From Plectonema cf. radiosum LEGE 06105 (GTDB lineage: Bacteria > Cyanobacteriota > Cyanobacteriia > Cyanobacteriales > Nostocaceae), in the NCBI RefSeq assembly GCF_015207665.1, contig NZ_JADEWL010000074.1, positions 1 to 33,157 of the forward strand: a stretch of DNA of 33,157 bases, given 5' to 3'. Below the pieces are notes generated by a model. It saw only the letters and a program-made list of their open reading frames with translations. It was not told the origin of the DNA and searched no databases. This document shows, piece by piece, positions 15,285 to 23,943 of this stretch (its first letter is position 1; every line of letters begins with the position of its first letter). Both the position numbers and the translations under genes were made by a program.

Positions 15285-15337
15285 TTATAAGTACCTGTGC
15301 CAACATTTAATTTAACATTTCGTTTAGGCAGTAGGGA
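15285..15337 (+). repeat. Dispersed repeat, copy A
   Basis: TTATAAGTACCTGTGCCAAC, then ATTTAATTTAACATTTCGTTTAG and AGTAGGGA, recurs with few changes at 16657-16706. Its first 15 bases also resemble the termini of the inverted-repeat element at 15361-15492. Confidence 0.75.
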
Positions 15338-15360
15338 AGGATTATACAACCCAAGAGTAA

Positions 15361-15492
15361 TTATAAGTACTCGTGCAAAATTAATTTAACATTCTGAAAA
15401 CTTCAAGTCCCTGCGATGAACCGCACCCTACGGGTGATTGCTTCGTTCCTCGCAATGACAATACACAATTAATTTTGCGTAGGTACTTATAA
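15361..15492. mobile_element. MITE-like inverted-repeat element
   Basis: Left terminus TTATAAGTAC-TCGT-GCAAAATTAATT (15361-15386) and the inverse of the right terminus (15467-15492) agree at 22 of 26 positions; all four mismatches fall in one central block. The 80-bp interior includes GATTGCTTCGTTCCTCGCAATGAC, a palindrome common in cyanobacterial repeats. No open reading frame is present. A non-autonomous element is the likeliest explanation; no clear target duplication is seen. Confidence 0.5.
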
Positions 15493-15661
15493 ATAATTTT
15501 GCTTAACTAATTATTATTTATTATCTCAATAAAAATTATCGCGATGGTAAACTCTTCTATACCCGCGCCATTTATAATACTATGCAGTATTTTGTATAAT
15601 CAGCTTTAATCAAAATAGCTTAGTCTGTTAGCTTTAATACTCTATATTAATCATAATAGTA

Positions 15662-15856
15662 TTAAAGACTGGGAACCAGCTGAACTCTACCAGCGTCCAT
15701 TTCTGCCATTAAAAGCTCTAAGGCTTCATAATCAACGTCAGAAATGTAACCCATTTGAGTAAGCTCGGAATTGATTTGATTTTCTATCTCAGGAGTTAAT
15801 TTTTTAATAAACAAAGCTCTTTCAACTAATTGACGAATAGCGTACTTAGTTCTCAT
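15662..15856 (-). CDS. Small conserved hypothetical protein
   Basis: This 64-residue protein starts from the ATG at 15856; a TTG at 15865 would add three residues. It starts MRTKYAIRQLVERALF and ends EMDAGRVQLVPSL, with a helical, acidic centre (LTPEIENQINSEL, then ISDVDYEALELLMAEMD). Its composition is typical of a real small soluble protein, and I believe similar short proteins occur in other filamentous cyanobacteria, though I cannot name a family or function. It stands alone on the minus strand, with gene-free DNA on both sides. Confidence 0.65.
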   Translation of the reverse strand: MRTKYAIRQLVERALFIKKLTPEIENQINSELTQMGYISDVDYEALELLMAEMDAGRVQLVPSL

Positions 15857-15865
15857 GGTCAGCAA

Positions 15866-16328
15866 CCGTTATGTATTTAATACCAATTATCCCAGATGTT
15901 TTTAAGTATAAAACGTGATCCAAACACTACTTAATCAGTGATTCGGATCATAGATATAGCAGACAAGTTACTTGTCATCTCCAGAAGATACAAGCCAATG
16001 ATTAAGGAAAAAATAAGGATTCTTTATGTTTAATTAGCAGGTGGGAAAATTAGCCCCAATGCTTAATAGTTAAGATTTACAGATATTTTTTGACCTAACC
16101 CAGCAAGCAGTCATGCTGGTTATATAGATTATTTTTGAACTTTAATTATAAAAAAGTATATTTAGCTACGGTTGCCTTGAGTATTATGACAATCTTTAAA
16201 CAGAAGTAGTAGGGCAATAAAGATTCTACAAAGAAAGCTAATACAAATGGTCGATGCGATAAAAAAGAGATTATGGTCGAATACATCTATACCCTTAAGA
16301 AAGAATATTTAAATGGGATCTAATTATT
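15866..16328. other. Gene-free region upstream of the STAS gene
   Basis: About 460 bp without a supported gene. A hairpin AACC-CAGCA/TGCTG-GTT at 16097-16121 is the only structure I noted. Promoters for the divergent small gene and the STAS gene should lie here but are not recognisable. Confidence 0.45.
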
Positions 16329-16655
16329 ATGCAAGCAATACTTAATAGTCCTAAAATCACAATTATTCGACCCCAAGAGTCTTTAAATGCCGTAAATGCC
16401 CTAAAACTTGAGCAAGAATTGGATGCGGCACTGAAACAATTTGGCAATACAATTGTATTACTAGACCTGGAAAAAGTTGATTTGATAGACAGTGCGGGTT
16501 TAATGGCATTAGTATCTGGAGTCAAGAAAGCGAAGCAATTACAACAACGTCTTTGCTTTTGCTCTGTTTCCCCTGCTCACAGAATACTTTTTCAACTGAC
16601 TCAATTAGATAGAGTGTTTGAAATATTTGATCCAGGAATGATTTTTAGCAAATAA
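16329..16655 (+). CDS. STAS domain protein, anti-sigma factor antagonist type
   Basis: At 108 residues it is a single STAS domain, as in SpoIIAA/RsbV, which bind anti-sigma factor kinases and are switched off by phosphorylation of a conserved Ser. The segment LDLEKVDLIDSAGLMALVSG (about residues 45-65) contains the DSAGL motif with the candidate phosphorylated Ser (DSSGL in SpoIIAA). The N-terminal QESLNAVNALKLEQEL fits the substrate-binding edge. No kinase or phosphatase partner lies beside it, so the partner must be encoded elsewhere. Cyanobacteria use such proteins in stress and carbon signalling, but nothing here specifies which. Confidence 0.9.
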   Translation: MQAILNSPKITIIRPQESLNAVNALKLEQELDAALKQFGNTIVLLDLEKVDLIDSAGLMALVSGVKKAKQLQQRLCFCSVSPAHRILFQLTQLDRVFEIFDPGMIFSK

Positions 16656-16656
16656 G

Positions 16657-16706
16657 TATAAGTACTTGTGAAAAATTTAATTTAACATTTCGTTTAGATA
16701 GGGAGT
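16657..16706 (+). repeat. Dispersed repeat, copy B
   Basis: TATAAGTACTTGTG, then AATTTAATTTAACATTTCGTTTAG and AGGGAGTA, begins 2 bp after the STAS stop codon. It matches copy A at 15285-15337 apart from a few substitutions. Confidence 0.75.
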
Positions 16707-16734
16707 AATTTTTTGGTAAGTGGTAATGTAACTG

Positions 16735-16878
16735 ATGAGTAATTATTTCTCCAAGCAAAATTCTGTTTTGGCTGGCTTGAAAAAGATTCAGGAGCGTTTA
16801 AGAAAATTTGAATCACAAAGCAATCCAGTTTTAGTGGTCTCCCAATTACAAATCAATGCTAATCTTAGAAATGAGTAG
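16735..16878 (+). CDS. Possible small protein, 47 residues
   Basis: An ATG-started frame of 47 codons between the STAS gene and the radical SAM gene. It encodes MSNYFSKQNSVLAGLKKIQE, then RLRKFESQSNPVLVVSQLQINANLRNE. The codon use resembles that of neighbouring genes, and it ends 36 bp before the GTG of the next gene. No strong ribosome-binding site is visible and I recognise no family. It could be a real leader-proximal small protein or chance. Confidence 0.35.
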   Translation: MSNYFSKQNSVLAGLKKIQERLRKFESQSNPVLVVSQLQINANLRNE

Positions 16879-16913
16879 CTGTAATTACTTAAAAGTAGCT
16901 AGAAAATAGCATA

Positions 16914-19508
16914 GTGGCTGTTACAGTAGATAAATTAATCACGTCGGATATTGCAAAACCATCCCGTTACCTAGGTAATGAGCTTTTAGCAAAACACAAA
17001 CCTTGGGATACGGCGACGATACGCTGGGTGTTAACTTACCCAGAAGTATATGAAGTTGGTGCTTCTAATTTAGGGCATATCATTCTTTACAATATATTGA
17101 ATGTTCAGCCCCGTCAGTTGTGCGATCGCGCTTATTTACCAGGTGCGGATTTAACGGCAAAACTCAGAGCAACTCAAACACCTTTGTTTGCGGTAGAGTC
17201 GAAGCGAAGTCTGGTTGATTTCGATATTTTGGGTTTTAGCCTGAGTTATGAATTAGGGGCTACCAACATTTTGGAAATGTTGGATTTGGCGGGTATTCCC
17301 TTAACTTGGGAAGAAAGGAGACGCGGCAATTATCCCTTGATTTTTGCGGGGGGACAAACTGCAACATCTAATCCCGAACCTTATGCTAACTTCTTCGATT
17401 TTATCGCTCTGGGAGATGGTGAAGAACTATTGCCAGAAATTGGTTTAGTTTTAGAAGAAGGTAAAAAAGCGGATTTAAGCCGTCAAGAATTATTGCTGGA
17501 TTTGGCACAAATTCCCGGTGTATACGTACCCCAGTTTTACGATATGGCTGGGGATGGTTCCGTTCATCCCAACCATCCGGATGTACCCGAACGGATTATA
17601 CGACGGGTTGCTAGTCCCATACCGGCTTATTCTATCGGGTTGGTTCCTGTTACAGAAACCGTACACGACCGTTTGACAATTGAAATTCGGCGCGGGTGTA
17701 CCAGAGGTTGTCGATTTTGTCAACCGGGAATGTTAACTCGTCCGGCGCGGGATGTGGAACCTGATATGGTTGTAGAAACAATCACAGAAGGGATGCGTCA
17801 AACTGGTTACAATGAATTTTCTTTATTGTCACTTTCCTGTTCTGATTATTTAGCTTTAAGTTCAGTAGGGATGGAAATCAAAAATCGTCTTAAAGATGAA
17901 AATATTTCCCTTTCCCTACCCAGCCAGCGAGTAGATAGATTTGATCAAAATATTGCCAATATTTTGGGTGGAAGGCGACAAAGTGGATTGACTTTTGCTC
18001 CAGAAGCTGGTACGCAAAGGATGCGGGACATAATAAATAAGGGTTTGACTAATGAAGAATTACTTAGGGGGGTAAAAACAGCTTGGGAACAAGGATGGGA
18101 TAAGGTAAAGCTATACTTTATGATTGGCTTGCCCGGTGAAACAGATGTTGATGTATTGGGCATCGCTCAAACTGTCAACTGGTTAAAGCGGGAATGTTGG
18201 GCAAAAGGTAGAAGACCTTTGAACTTTAACTTAACAATTTCCAACTTTACACCCAAACCTCATACACCATTTCAATGGCACTCAGTTTCCACCACCGAGT
18301 TTAAACGCAAGCAAGAATTGCTGCGGCAAGAATTTCGGAGGATGCGGGGAGTCAAAGTGAATTTCACCGACGTGCGGATTTCGGCAATGGAAGATTTCGT
18401 CGGCAGGGGAGACAGAAGCTTAGGGACTGTACTGCGTCGTGCTTGGGAATTGGGTGCGGGGATGGATTCGTGGTTTGACAATCTAGATAAAGCTTTTAAT
18501 GCTTGGGAACAAGCAATATCCGAAGCTGGTTTAGAATGGAAATATCGCCAAGTGCTTTGTGGTGAGTGGAATGTAATGCAAGGAAGTAGTGTAGACGAAC
18601 GCCTCGATCGCCCCCTACCTTGGGACCACATAAACACGGGAATCGAGAAAAAATGGCTCAAAGAAGATTTGCAACAGGCTTTATTATCCGCCACTGTTCC
18701 CGATTGTTCCTTTGAGAGTTGCTCCCATTGTGGGGTTTGTGGCACCGATTTTGGTCATAATATTGTAGTTCCACCGCCGCCCATTCCCGAATTTGCAGGA
18801 GATTTTGTTCCCAATACAACCAAAGCTCAAAGATTGCGAGTACGGTTTGGTAAACAGGATGATATGGCATTAGTCGGTCATTTAGATTTGATGAGAATTT
18901 TTGACCGAGCTGTGCGACGAGCAGGATTACCAGTATCATTTAGCGGTGGGTATAATCCACAACCGAGAATATCCATAGCAAATGCATTAACCTTGGGAGC
19001 TACTAGCAGTAATGAAATTGTAGATTTTGAACTAACGCGCATAATTGATGTTGATACTTTCCGAAACAATTTAAGTTGTTGCTTACCCCAAGGCATACCT
19101 ATATATGATGTAGTGCAGGTGGATGCAACTTCGGGTAGCGCATCTCAACTTCTTGAAGCCGCCCAGTATTTAATTACTGTAAGTTGTAGTAAACAAGCAA
19201 ATTCATCTCAATGGCGAGATTGGGTTGATGCCGTAAAAGCCAAAGAGGAAATTTGGATACAGCACAAAACCAAAAAAGGTAAAATGAAAACGGTAAATCT
19301 GCGCGAACGTTTGTTTGAGTTAGAATTTATCGAAACAAACAAAGAACTAATTTCGAGTAATGCTGCTCAATTGCAGTATCTAGGAGCTTGCCGCAATGAT
19401 GGTACATTGTTGCGTCCAGAACAAATTGCATTTATGCTTGAACTTGTAACGACAACAGAATTCAATCTGCTGCACATACATCGGAGCAAGCTAATTTTGG
19501 CAGTTTAA
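16914..19508 (+). CDS. B12-binding radical SAM protein (TIGR03960-like) fused to DUF2344
   Basis: This 864-residue protein begins at GTG 16914 and combines two modules that are separate proteins in many bacteria. Residues about 1-240 are a cobalamin-binding-like domain (FDILGFSLSYELGATNILEML, PLIFAGGQTATSNPEP). The radical SAM motif CTRGCRFC gives Cys262, Cys266 and Cys269. The C-terminal quarter (from about residue 640, after a CSHCGVC cysteine cluster) is DUF2344, recognised by RLRVRFGKQDDMALVGHLDL and SFSGGYNPQPRIS. The family is often encoded next to RNase E/G, as here (rne starts 682 bp downstream), but its reaction is not established. No frameshift or missing cluster Cys is seen. Confidence 0.92.
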   Translation: MAVTVDKLITSDIAKPSRYLGNELLAKHKPWDTATIRWVLTYPEVYEVGASNLGHIILYNILNVQPRQLCDRAYLPGADLTAKLRATQTPLFAVESKRSLVDFDILGFSLSYELGATNILEMLDLAGIPLTWEERRRGNYPLIFAGGQTATSNPEPYANFFDFIALGDGEELLPEIGLVLEEGKKADLSRQELLLDLAQIPGVYVPQFYDMAGDGSVHPNHPDVPERIIRRVASPIPAYSIGLVPVTETVHDRLTIEIRRGCTRGCRFCQPGMLTRPARDVEPDMVVETITEGMRQTGYNEFSLLSLSCSDYLALSSVGMEIKNRLKDENISLSLPSQRVDRFDQNIANILGGRRQSGLTFAPEAGTQRMRDIINKGLTNEELLRGVKTAWEQGWDKVKLYFMIGLPGETDVDVLGIAQTVNWLKRECWAKGRRPLNFNLTISNFTPKPHTPFQWHSVSTTEFKRKQELLRQEFRRMRGVKVNFTDVRISAMEDFVGRGDRSLGTVLRRAWELGAGMDSWFDNLDKAFNAWEQAISEAGLEWKYRQVLCGEWNVMQGSSVDERLDRPLPWDHINTGIEKKWLKEDLQQALLSATVPDCSFESCSHCGVCGTDFGHNIVVPPPPIPEFAGDFVPNTTKAQRLRVRFGKQDDMALVGHLDLMRIFDRAVRRAGLPVSFSGGYNPQPRISIANALTLGATSSNEIVDFELTRIIDVDTFRNNLSCCLPQGIPIYDVVQVDATSGSASQLLEAAQYLITVSCSKQANSSQWRDWVDAVKAKEEIWIQHKTKKGKMKTVNLRERLFELEFIETNKELISSNAAQLQYLGACRNDGTLLRPEQIAFMLELVTTTEFNLLHIHRSKLILAV

Positions 19509-20189
19509 TAATTAGAAGGCAATTGTAAGTAGTTGGACAAAATTAAGTTCATTCATTGAGATAGGGAACTCTTAACAGGGTTGGGGGAACATCCAATCTT
19601 GGTATGTAATTAATACTGTCTGAGTACTTAGCTATCATGCCGTCTAATTTAAGATCAACTCGGAATTGATTTTTTATGACCTTGCGTTAGAATTAGATGA
19701 AGAGAATTTTTCTGGCGCTGCAACGGAACGAGCTGATTCATTACCCCGATGTACGGGGTGCAAAAGCTTTCTATATTAGTGTGCAAGACCCTGGGATATT
19801 ATCCCAGATAAAGCATCGGTAGATAAAAGAACGCTGTCTCTAACTTGTTTATGGCTACGAACTTGAATCAGTCCCGATTTGTAAGTGCTTGGTTGAATCT
19901 CTTCTCGCGCATTTGATGATTTATAAAGTAACTACCTTTAACTAACACCTTCAATGGTCAGGGGAAAGGTATCACGAATTAACCACGAACGGGCGATTTA
20001 ATTTATAATATGCAACCGTTCTGGAATTCCTAGGTTGCGTAAACGCAATGACAATGTGAATAGCTCGTGTTTATTTGAGCGAAAGTAAGTGCAATTTTAT
20101 TACAGCAGCGCCTTGCAAGGGGAAGGCAGGGTAGATTGAATAACAACCCCTCCCCGAATATTTGAGCTGCCAATTTTTGAGGAAATTGA
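19509..20189 (+). promoter_or_regulatory. Long non-coding region upstream of rne, probable structured leader
   Basis: About 680 bp with no supported gene. It contains hairpins ACCCCG/CGGGGT near 19745 and CTGGGAT/ATCCCAG near 19792. An inverted copy of the TTCCCTGTTAAGAGTTCCC repeat sits at 19564-19587. Bacterial rne genes, including cyanobacterial ones, are known to have long leaders through which RNase E represses its own mRNA, so an autoregulatory leader is a reasonable inference. Transcription start is not identified. Confidence 0.45.
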
Positions 20190-22268
20190 ATGCCGAAACA
20201 AATTATTATCGCCGAACAGCATCAAATTGCTGCGGTGTTCTCTGAAGACCAAATACAAGAACTTGTCGTAGCTACTGGTCACCACCAAATTGGTGACATT
20301 TATTTAGGAGTAGTAGAAAATGTATTGCCTGGGATAGATGCAGCTTTCGTAAATATTGGTGACCCAGAACGGAATGGTTTTATTCATGTAACCGACCTTG
20401 GACCATTAAGATTAAGACGCTCTTCTGCGGCAATTACGGAATTATTGGCACCACAACAAAAAGTGATGGTGCAAGTAATGAAAGAGCCTACTGGTACTAA
20501 AGGACCAAGGCTTACTGGTAACATTACCTTACCGGGACGCTACGTAGTCCTGATGCCTTACGGACGAGGTGTTAACTTATCCCGTCGGATCAGGAACGAA
20601 AATGAACGCAACCGTTTGCGAGCCTTAGCAATCTTGATCAAACCCGCAGGAATGGGCTTATTAATCCGTACCGAAGCGGAAGGAAAGCCAGAAGAAGCAA
20701 TTATTGAAGATTTAGAATTGCTGCAAAAACAATGGGAGTCAGTCGGCGAGCAAGCCCAATCTTGCCGCGCTCCAGCCTTGCTTAACCGTGACGATGACTT
20801 TATCCAGCGGGTTTTGCGGGATATGTACGGCGCTGATGTCAACCGCATTGTAGTAGACTCCAGTACCGGATTAAAGCGGGTCAAACAGTATTTACAAAAC
20901 TGGAGTGGGGGACAAGTACCCCAAGGCTTATTAATTGACCATCACCGCGATCGCACTGCGATATTAGAATATTTCCGGATTAATGCCGCCGTTAAGGAAG
21001 CTCTGAAACCAAGAGTAGATTTACCTTCTGGTGGTTATATTATTATTCAACCGACAGAAGCATTAACGGTGATAGATGTCAACTCCGGTTCATTTACCCG
21101 TTCGGCAACCGCAAGAGAAACGGTATTGTGGACAAACTGCGAGGCAGCGACAGAAATAGCCCGTCAGTTGCGTTTGCGTAATATTGCGGGAGTGATTGTC
21201 GTTGATTTTATAGATATGGAATCGCGACGAGACCAACTACAGGTTCTGGAACACTTTAATAAAGCCTTAAAAGCAGACAAAGCTCGTCCTCAAATTGCTC
21301 AATTAACCGAATTGGGTTTGGTAGAACTAACCCGCAAACGTCAAGGTCAAAATATTTACGAGCTTTTTGGAGAAACTTGCCCTACCTGCGGTGGTTTAGG
21401 ACATATTGTACATCTACCTGGGGAAAACGAATCCCGAATTGCACCACCATCAGCAGAATTACCAGAGCGTGTAGTACCTTTACCCCAAAGAGAACCGCGT
21501 TTGTCTGCTCCTCGTTTAAACGAGCCAAGAGAAGTAGTCGATGAATACGCAGATTCAGGGGAGGAAGGAGAAGCAGAATTTGCCAACCTAAACTTGCTCA
21601 ATCATCCCAGTTATCAAGAATTAGGTGATAACACCAAACGTCGTCGTCGTCGTCGCGTCGTCGAGATTAATGGAGGAAATGACAAAGATGAGCCACGGAT
21701 TAATGGAAATCCGTTGACACTAGTTAATGATGAATTGGACATCGATTCCGAACCAGAATTAACAAGAAGAACTGATAGTTCTCCATCAGGTTTGAGTAAA
21801 GGATGGAGCGAAAGACCCGAACGCACCAGAACCAGAGTAGAATCGGTTAAAGGAGTACTTGAACCACCAGAAATTATTTCGGTGGAAATGACACCCGAAG
21901 AACAAGATGTTTATGCTTTAATGGGCGTTACACCTTTAAAGAAATTTGACAAAGAGTTCAAAAACGAAAAATCCGTAATCATTAATATTGTTCCGCCAGG
22001 TGAAGATGAAGTAAGCATAGAGGAAGAATCACACTCCCTTACTCCAACACCGAAAAGAGTAAAAATAAGTAATCAAATTACAGTAAAAGAGGAAATAGAA
22101 GAACAAGAGCAAGAACAAGAACAAGAACAAGAGCAAGAACAAGAACAAGAGCAAGAGCAAGAGCAAGAGCAAATAGAATCGAATCAAACGATGGACGATA
22201 ATGAAAATGAAACAGAAGCCAAAACAGCAGATGGCCGTCGCCGTCGCCGTCGTTCTTCTGTCAGCTAG
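20190..22268 (+). CDS. rne: Ribonuclease E/G
   Basis: RNase E cleaves single-stranded AU-rich RNA and is central to mRNA decay and rRNA processing. The catalytic half shows an S1-like domain (residues about 35-100, GDIYLGVVENVLPGIDAAFVNIG), the DNase-I-like catalytic core with VIDVNSGSFT and VVDFIDMESR (the metal-binding Asp residues), and the Zn-link CPTCGG near residue 395. As in other cyanobacteria, the non-catalytic tail is short. It carries an Arg run (KRRRRRRVVEI, about residue 484), a long Glu-Gln tract (about 638-662) and a terminal GRRRRRRSS, the nonapeptide reported to bind polynucleotide phosphorylase. rnhB begins 18 bp downstream, so the two are likely co-transcribed. Confidence 0.96.
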   Translation: MPKQIIIAEQHQIAAVFSEDQIQELVVATGHHQIGDIYLGVVENVLPGIDAAFVNIGDPERNGFIHVTDLGPLRLRRSSAAITELLAPQQKVMVQVMKEPTGTKGPRLTGNITLPGRYVVLMPYGRGVNLSRRIRNENERNRLRALAILIKPAGMGLLIRTEAEGKPEEAIIEDLELLQKQWESVGEQAQSCRAPALLNRDDDFIQRVLRDMYGADVNRIVVDSSTGLKRVKQYLQNWSGGQVPQGLLIDHHRDRTAILEYFRINAAVKEALKPRVDLPSGGYIIIQPTEALTVIDVNSGSFTRSATARETVLWTNCEAATEIARQLRLRNIAGVIVVDFIDMESRRDQLQVLEHFNKALKADKARPQIAQLTELGLVELTRKRQGQNIYELFGETCPTCGGLGHIVHLPGENESRIAPPSAELPERVVPLPQREPRLSAPRLNEPREVVDEYADSGEEGEAEFANLNLLNHPSYQELGDNTKRRRRRRVVEINGGNDKDEPRINGNPLTLVNDELDIDSEPELTRRTDSSPSGLSKGWSERPERTRTRVESVKGVLEPPEIISVEMTPEEQDVYALMGVTPLKKFDKEFKNEKSVIINIVPPGEDEVSIEEESHSLTPTPKRVKISNQITVKEEIEEQEQEQEQEQEQEQEQEQEQEQEQIESNQTMDDNENETEAKTADGRRRRRRSSVS
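22101..22172 (+). repeat. Hexanucleotide microsatellite (GARCAA) within rne
   Basis: Twelve GAACAA or GAGCAA units encode a Glu-Gln dipeptide run in the RNase E tail. Such tracts expand and contract by slippage in steps that keep the reading frame, so length should vary among strains. Confidence 0.9.
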
Positions 22269-22286
22269 GATTTAATCGCCAATATT

Positions 22287-22961
22287 ATGGCAGAAATTAG
22301 GCAAGCTATCACTGCGATCGACAAGTCAACAATCCCCCCGGAACAAAATTGGCTGGAATTTTCTACGTATTCCAATACGAAAGGACTAATTGCAGGTGTA
22401 GATGAAGTGGGGAGAGGTGCTTTGTTTGGTCCTGTGGTAGCAGCAGCCGTGATTCTACCAGATAGTAATAGTTTGCCCCAACTCTTCACAACCAAGATTA
22501 AAGATAGTAAAAAGCTATCAGCTCATCGAAGAAATCAGTTAGTTAGGCAGATTTTTGATATTGCAATAGACTGGAAAATTGGTTTTGCAACTACGGCTGA
22601 AATAGACTCTTTTAATATCCTCCAAGCATCACTTTTAGCAATGAAGCGGGCTGTTCTCAAATTGAAGGTACAGCCTGCACTTTGTTTAATTGATGGGAAT
22701 CAGCGGGTAAAAGACTTATTACTACCGCAAGAAACAATAATTAAAGGAGATTCTCGCTTACTGACGATAGCTTCTGCTAGTATCGTCGCTAAAGTTTGGC
22801 GCGATCAACTCATAACTCGCCTTGCTGAAAAATATCCAATGTACGATTTAGAAAGAAACAAGGGTTATGGTAGTCAAAAACATCTATTAGCACTGCAAAA
22901 TTATGGTATCTCACCCTTGCATCGTAAATCTTTTCGTCCCTGTCAAATCGATCAAAAATGA
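22287..22961 (+). CDS. rnhB: Ribonuclease HII
   Basis: RNase HII cleaves RNA in RNA-DNA hybrids and removes misincorporated ribonucleotides. The signature IAGVDEVGRGALFGPVV (about residues 35-51) carries the catalytic Asp-Glu pair and the GRG motif that recognises the ribonucleotide. KDSKKLS near residue 74 and the ASIVAKVWRD helix near residue 165 supply the remaining active-site elements. About 30 extra residues precede the catalytic domain; an internal start is possible but none is better placed. It follows rne on the same strand with an 18-bp gap and faces the DUF1997 gene across a likely bidirectional terminator. Confidence 0.95.
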   Translation: MAEIRQAITAIDKSTIPPEQNWLEFSTYSNTKGLIAGVDEVGRGALFGPVVAAAVILPDSNSLPQLFTTKIKDSKKLSAHRRNQLVRQIFDIAIDWKIGFATTAEIDSFNILQASLLAMKRAVLKLKVQPALCLIDGNQRVKDLLLPQETIIKGDSRLLTIASASIVAKVWRDQLITRLAEKYPMYDLERNKGYGSQKHLLALQNYGISPLHRKSFRPCQIDQK

Positions 22962-23030
22962 AATTTTTCTTCAAATGTCTTGTTTATCTTATTCTTCTCA
23001 ATTGCTTCCTCTAGTTATACGTTGGGTGAG

Positions 23031-23091
23031 AAGTCGGGTTTTTATACTGATTATGTAGTTTTAGGAATATTTAAGCTGAAAAACCCGACTT
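23031..23091. terminator. Inverted repeat between rnhB and the DUF1997 gene, likely bidirectional terminator
   Basis: AAGTCGGGTTTTT (23031-23043) and AAAAACCCGACTT (23079-23091) are perfect 13-bp inverses separated by 35 nt. They lie between convergent genes, and each arm brings a T run for one direction. The arm is also a dispersed repeat found near 12775, 26072 and 32260. Confidence 0.6.
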
Positions 23092-23108
23092 ATTAAAGGT
23101 CAAAACAA

Positions 23109-23699
23109 TTATTCGGGTTTAAAAACCGTAAAATCATTACCATCGGAGTCAAGATAGCTCTTATCTATAGAATGTAATTCTACCCAATGCCGATAATCAA
23201 TCAGCAGTTGATGTAGCAATCTTTGCTTGATTGTGAGTAATACACTTTTAAGCAGGCTATTACCAGCAGCTTCTAATATTGATTTAGGAGTAAAAGACAA
23301 AGGTGGTGGAAATTCTACTTTAACCTCTAAATTTGCTATACCTTTAAGGTAAGTATTTCCGTCTTTTTCGTAACTCGATAAATAACCTTTTAAATCGAGT
23401 TGAAAACGTTGGTTAATATATTCTATTCCACGAATTTCACTGTTTACTGATTCCAAACGAATTGTTCCATCTGCTAAAGCCCACACTCTCATGTCTACAA
23501 TTGGTTGAATACTCAGTGACAGAAAACTTAAAGGGCGCATTTTTAAACGAAAAACTTCTGTACTTAACTGTTCAATCCGACTAGAATCAACTAATGCATT
23601 AACCAAGCGTTGGGGTTGACGTAAGTAATGCTTAATTGGAATAGGCTCGTATGGAACGGGGATTTCTACAGATTGACAGGCTTTAAATTTAGTAGCCAT
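23109..23699 (-). CDS. DUF1997 domain-containing protein
   Basis: A soluble protein of 196 residues from the ATG at 23699, where MATKFKACQSVEIPVP gives a better start than the upstream ATG at 23723. The body matches my recollection of DUF1997, a family of cyanobacteria and chloroplasts with a START-like or beta-rich fold: HYLRQPQRLVNALVDSSRIE, VFRLKMRPLSFLSLSIQP, then a long C-terminal helix LLKSVLLTIKQRLLHQLLIDY. The function is unknown. It is monocistronic on the minus strand, divergent from pheA, with about 240 bp of AT-rich DNA between them. Confidence 0.8.
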   Translation of the reverse strand: MATKFKACQSVEIPVPYEPIPIKHYLRQPQRLVNALVDSSRIEQLSTEVFRLKMRPLSFLSLSIQPIVDMRVWALADGTIRLESVNSEIRGIEYINQRFQLDLKGYLSSYEKDGNTYLKGIANLEVKVEFPPPLSFTPKSILEAAGNSLLKSVLLTIKQRLLHQLLIDYRHWVELHSIDKSYLDSDGNDFTVFKPE

Positions 23700-23943
23700 A
23701 GTTAAGCGACAACAATTTGTCAATAATTAGATTTTTTTTACAAGAATAGAGGTTTTTGTTTTTGTGAAAACTCGATACTCTGTACTGATTATAAAAATTT
23801 TGGTTAATTATAGTATCTATTTAAGGTTATAAATTTGGTATTTTATTTGCTATTTGAAGTCTTAAAAACAGATTGGAACTCAAAATACTCCAGTTTTAAG
23901 TCAACATAAGTAATAAAATATAAAAACTAACGGTTTTATCAAT

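Larger units (their letters stand above)
15147..15661. other. Gene-free repeat-rich region
   Basis: About 515 bp with no supported gene. It contains one copy of a roughly 50-bp dispersed repeat (15285-15337), a MITE-like inverted-repeat element (15361-15492) and AT-rich DNA. The 63-codon reverse frame at 15158-15349 runs through the repeat and is not called. Confidence 0.6.

Noticed and set aside
15158-15349. 63-codon reverse frame
   Set aside because: It runs through a dispersed repeat and has no recognisable features.
18272-18745. 157-codon reverse frame opposite the radical SAM/DUF2344 gene
   Set aside because: It is antisense to conserved coding sequence and Ser/Arg-rich in the way shadows often are.
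19697-19822. 41-codon ATG-started frame in the rne leader
   Set aside because: It overlaps two hairpins and has no recognisable family; kept only as a remark in the rne leader finding.
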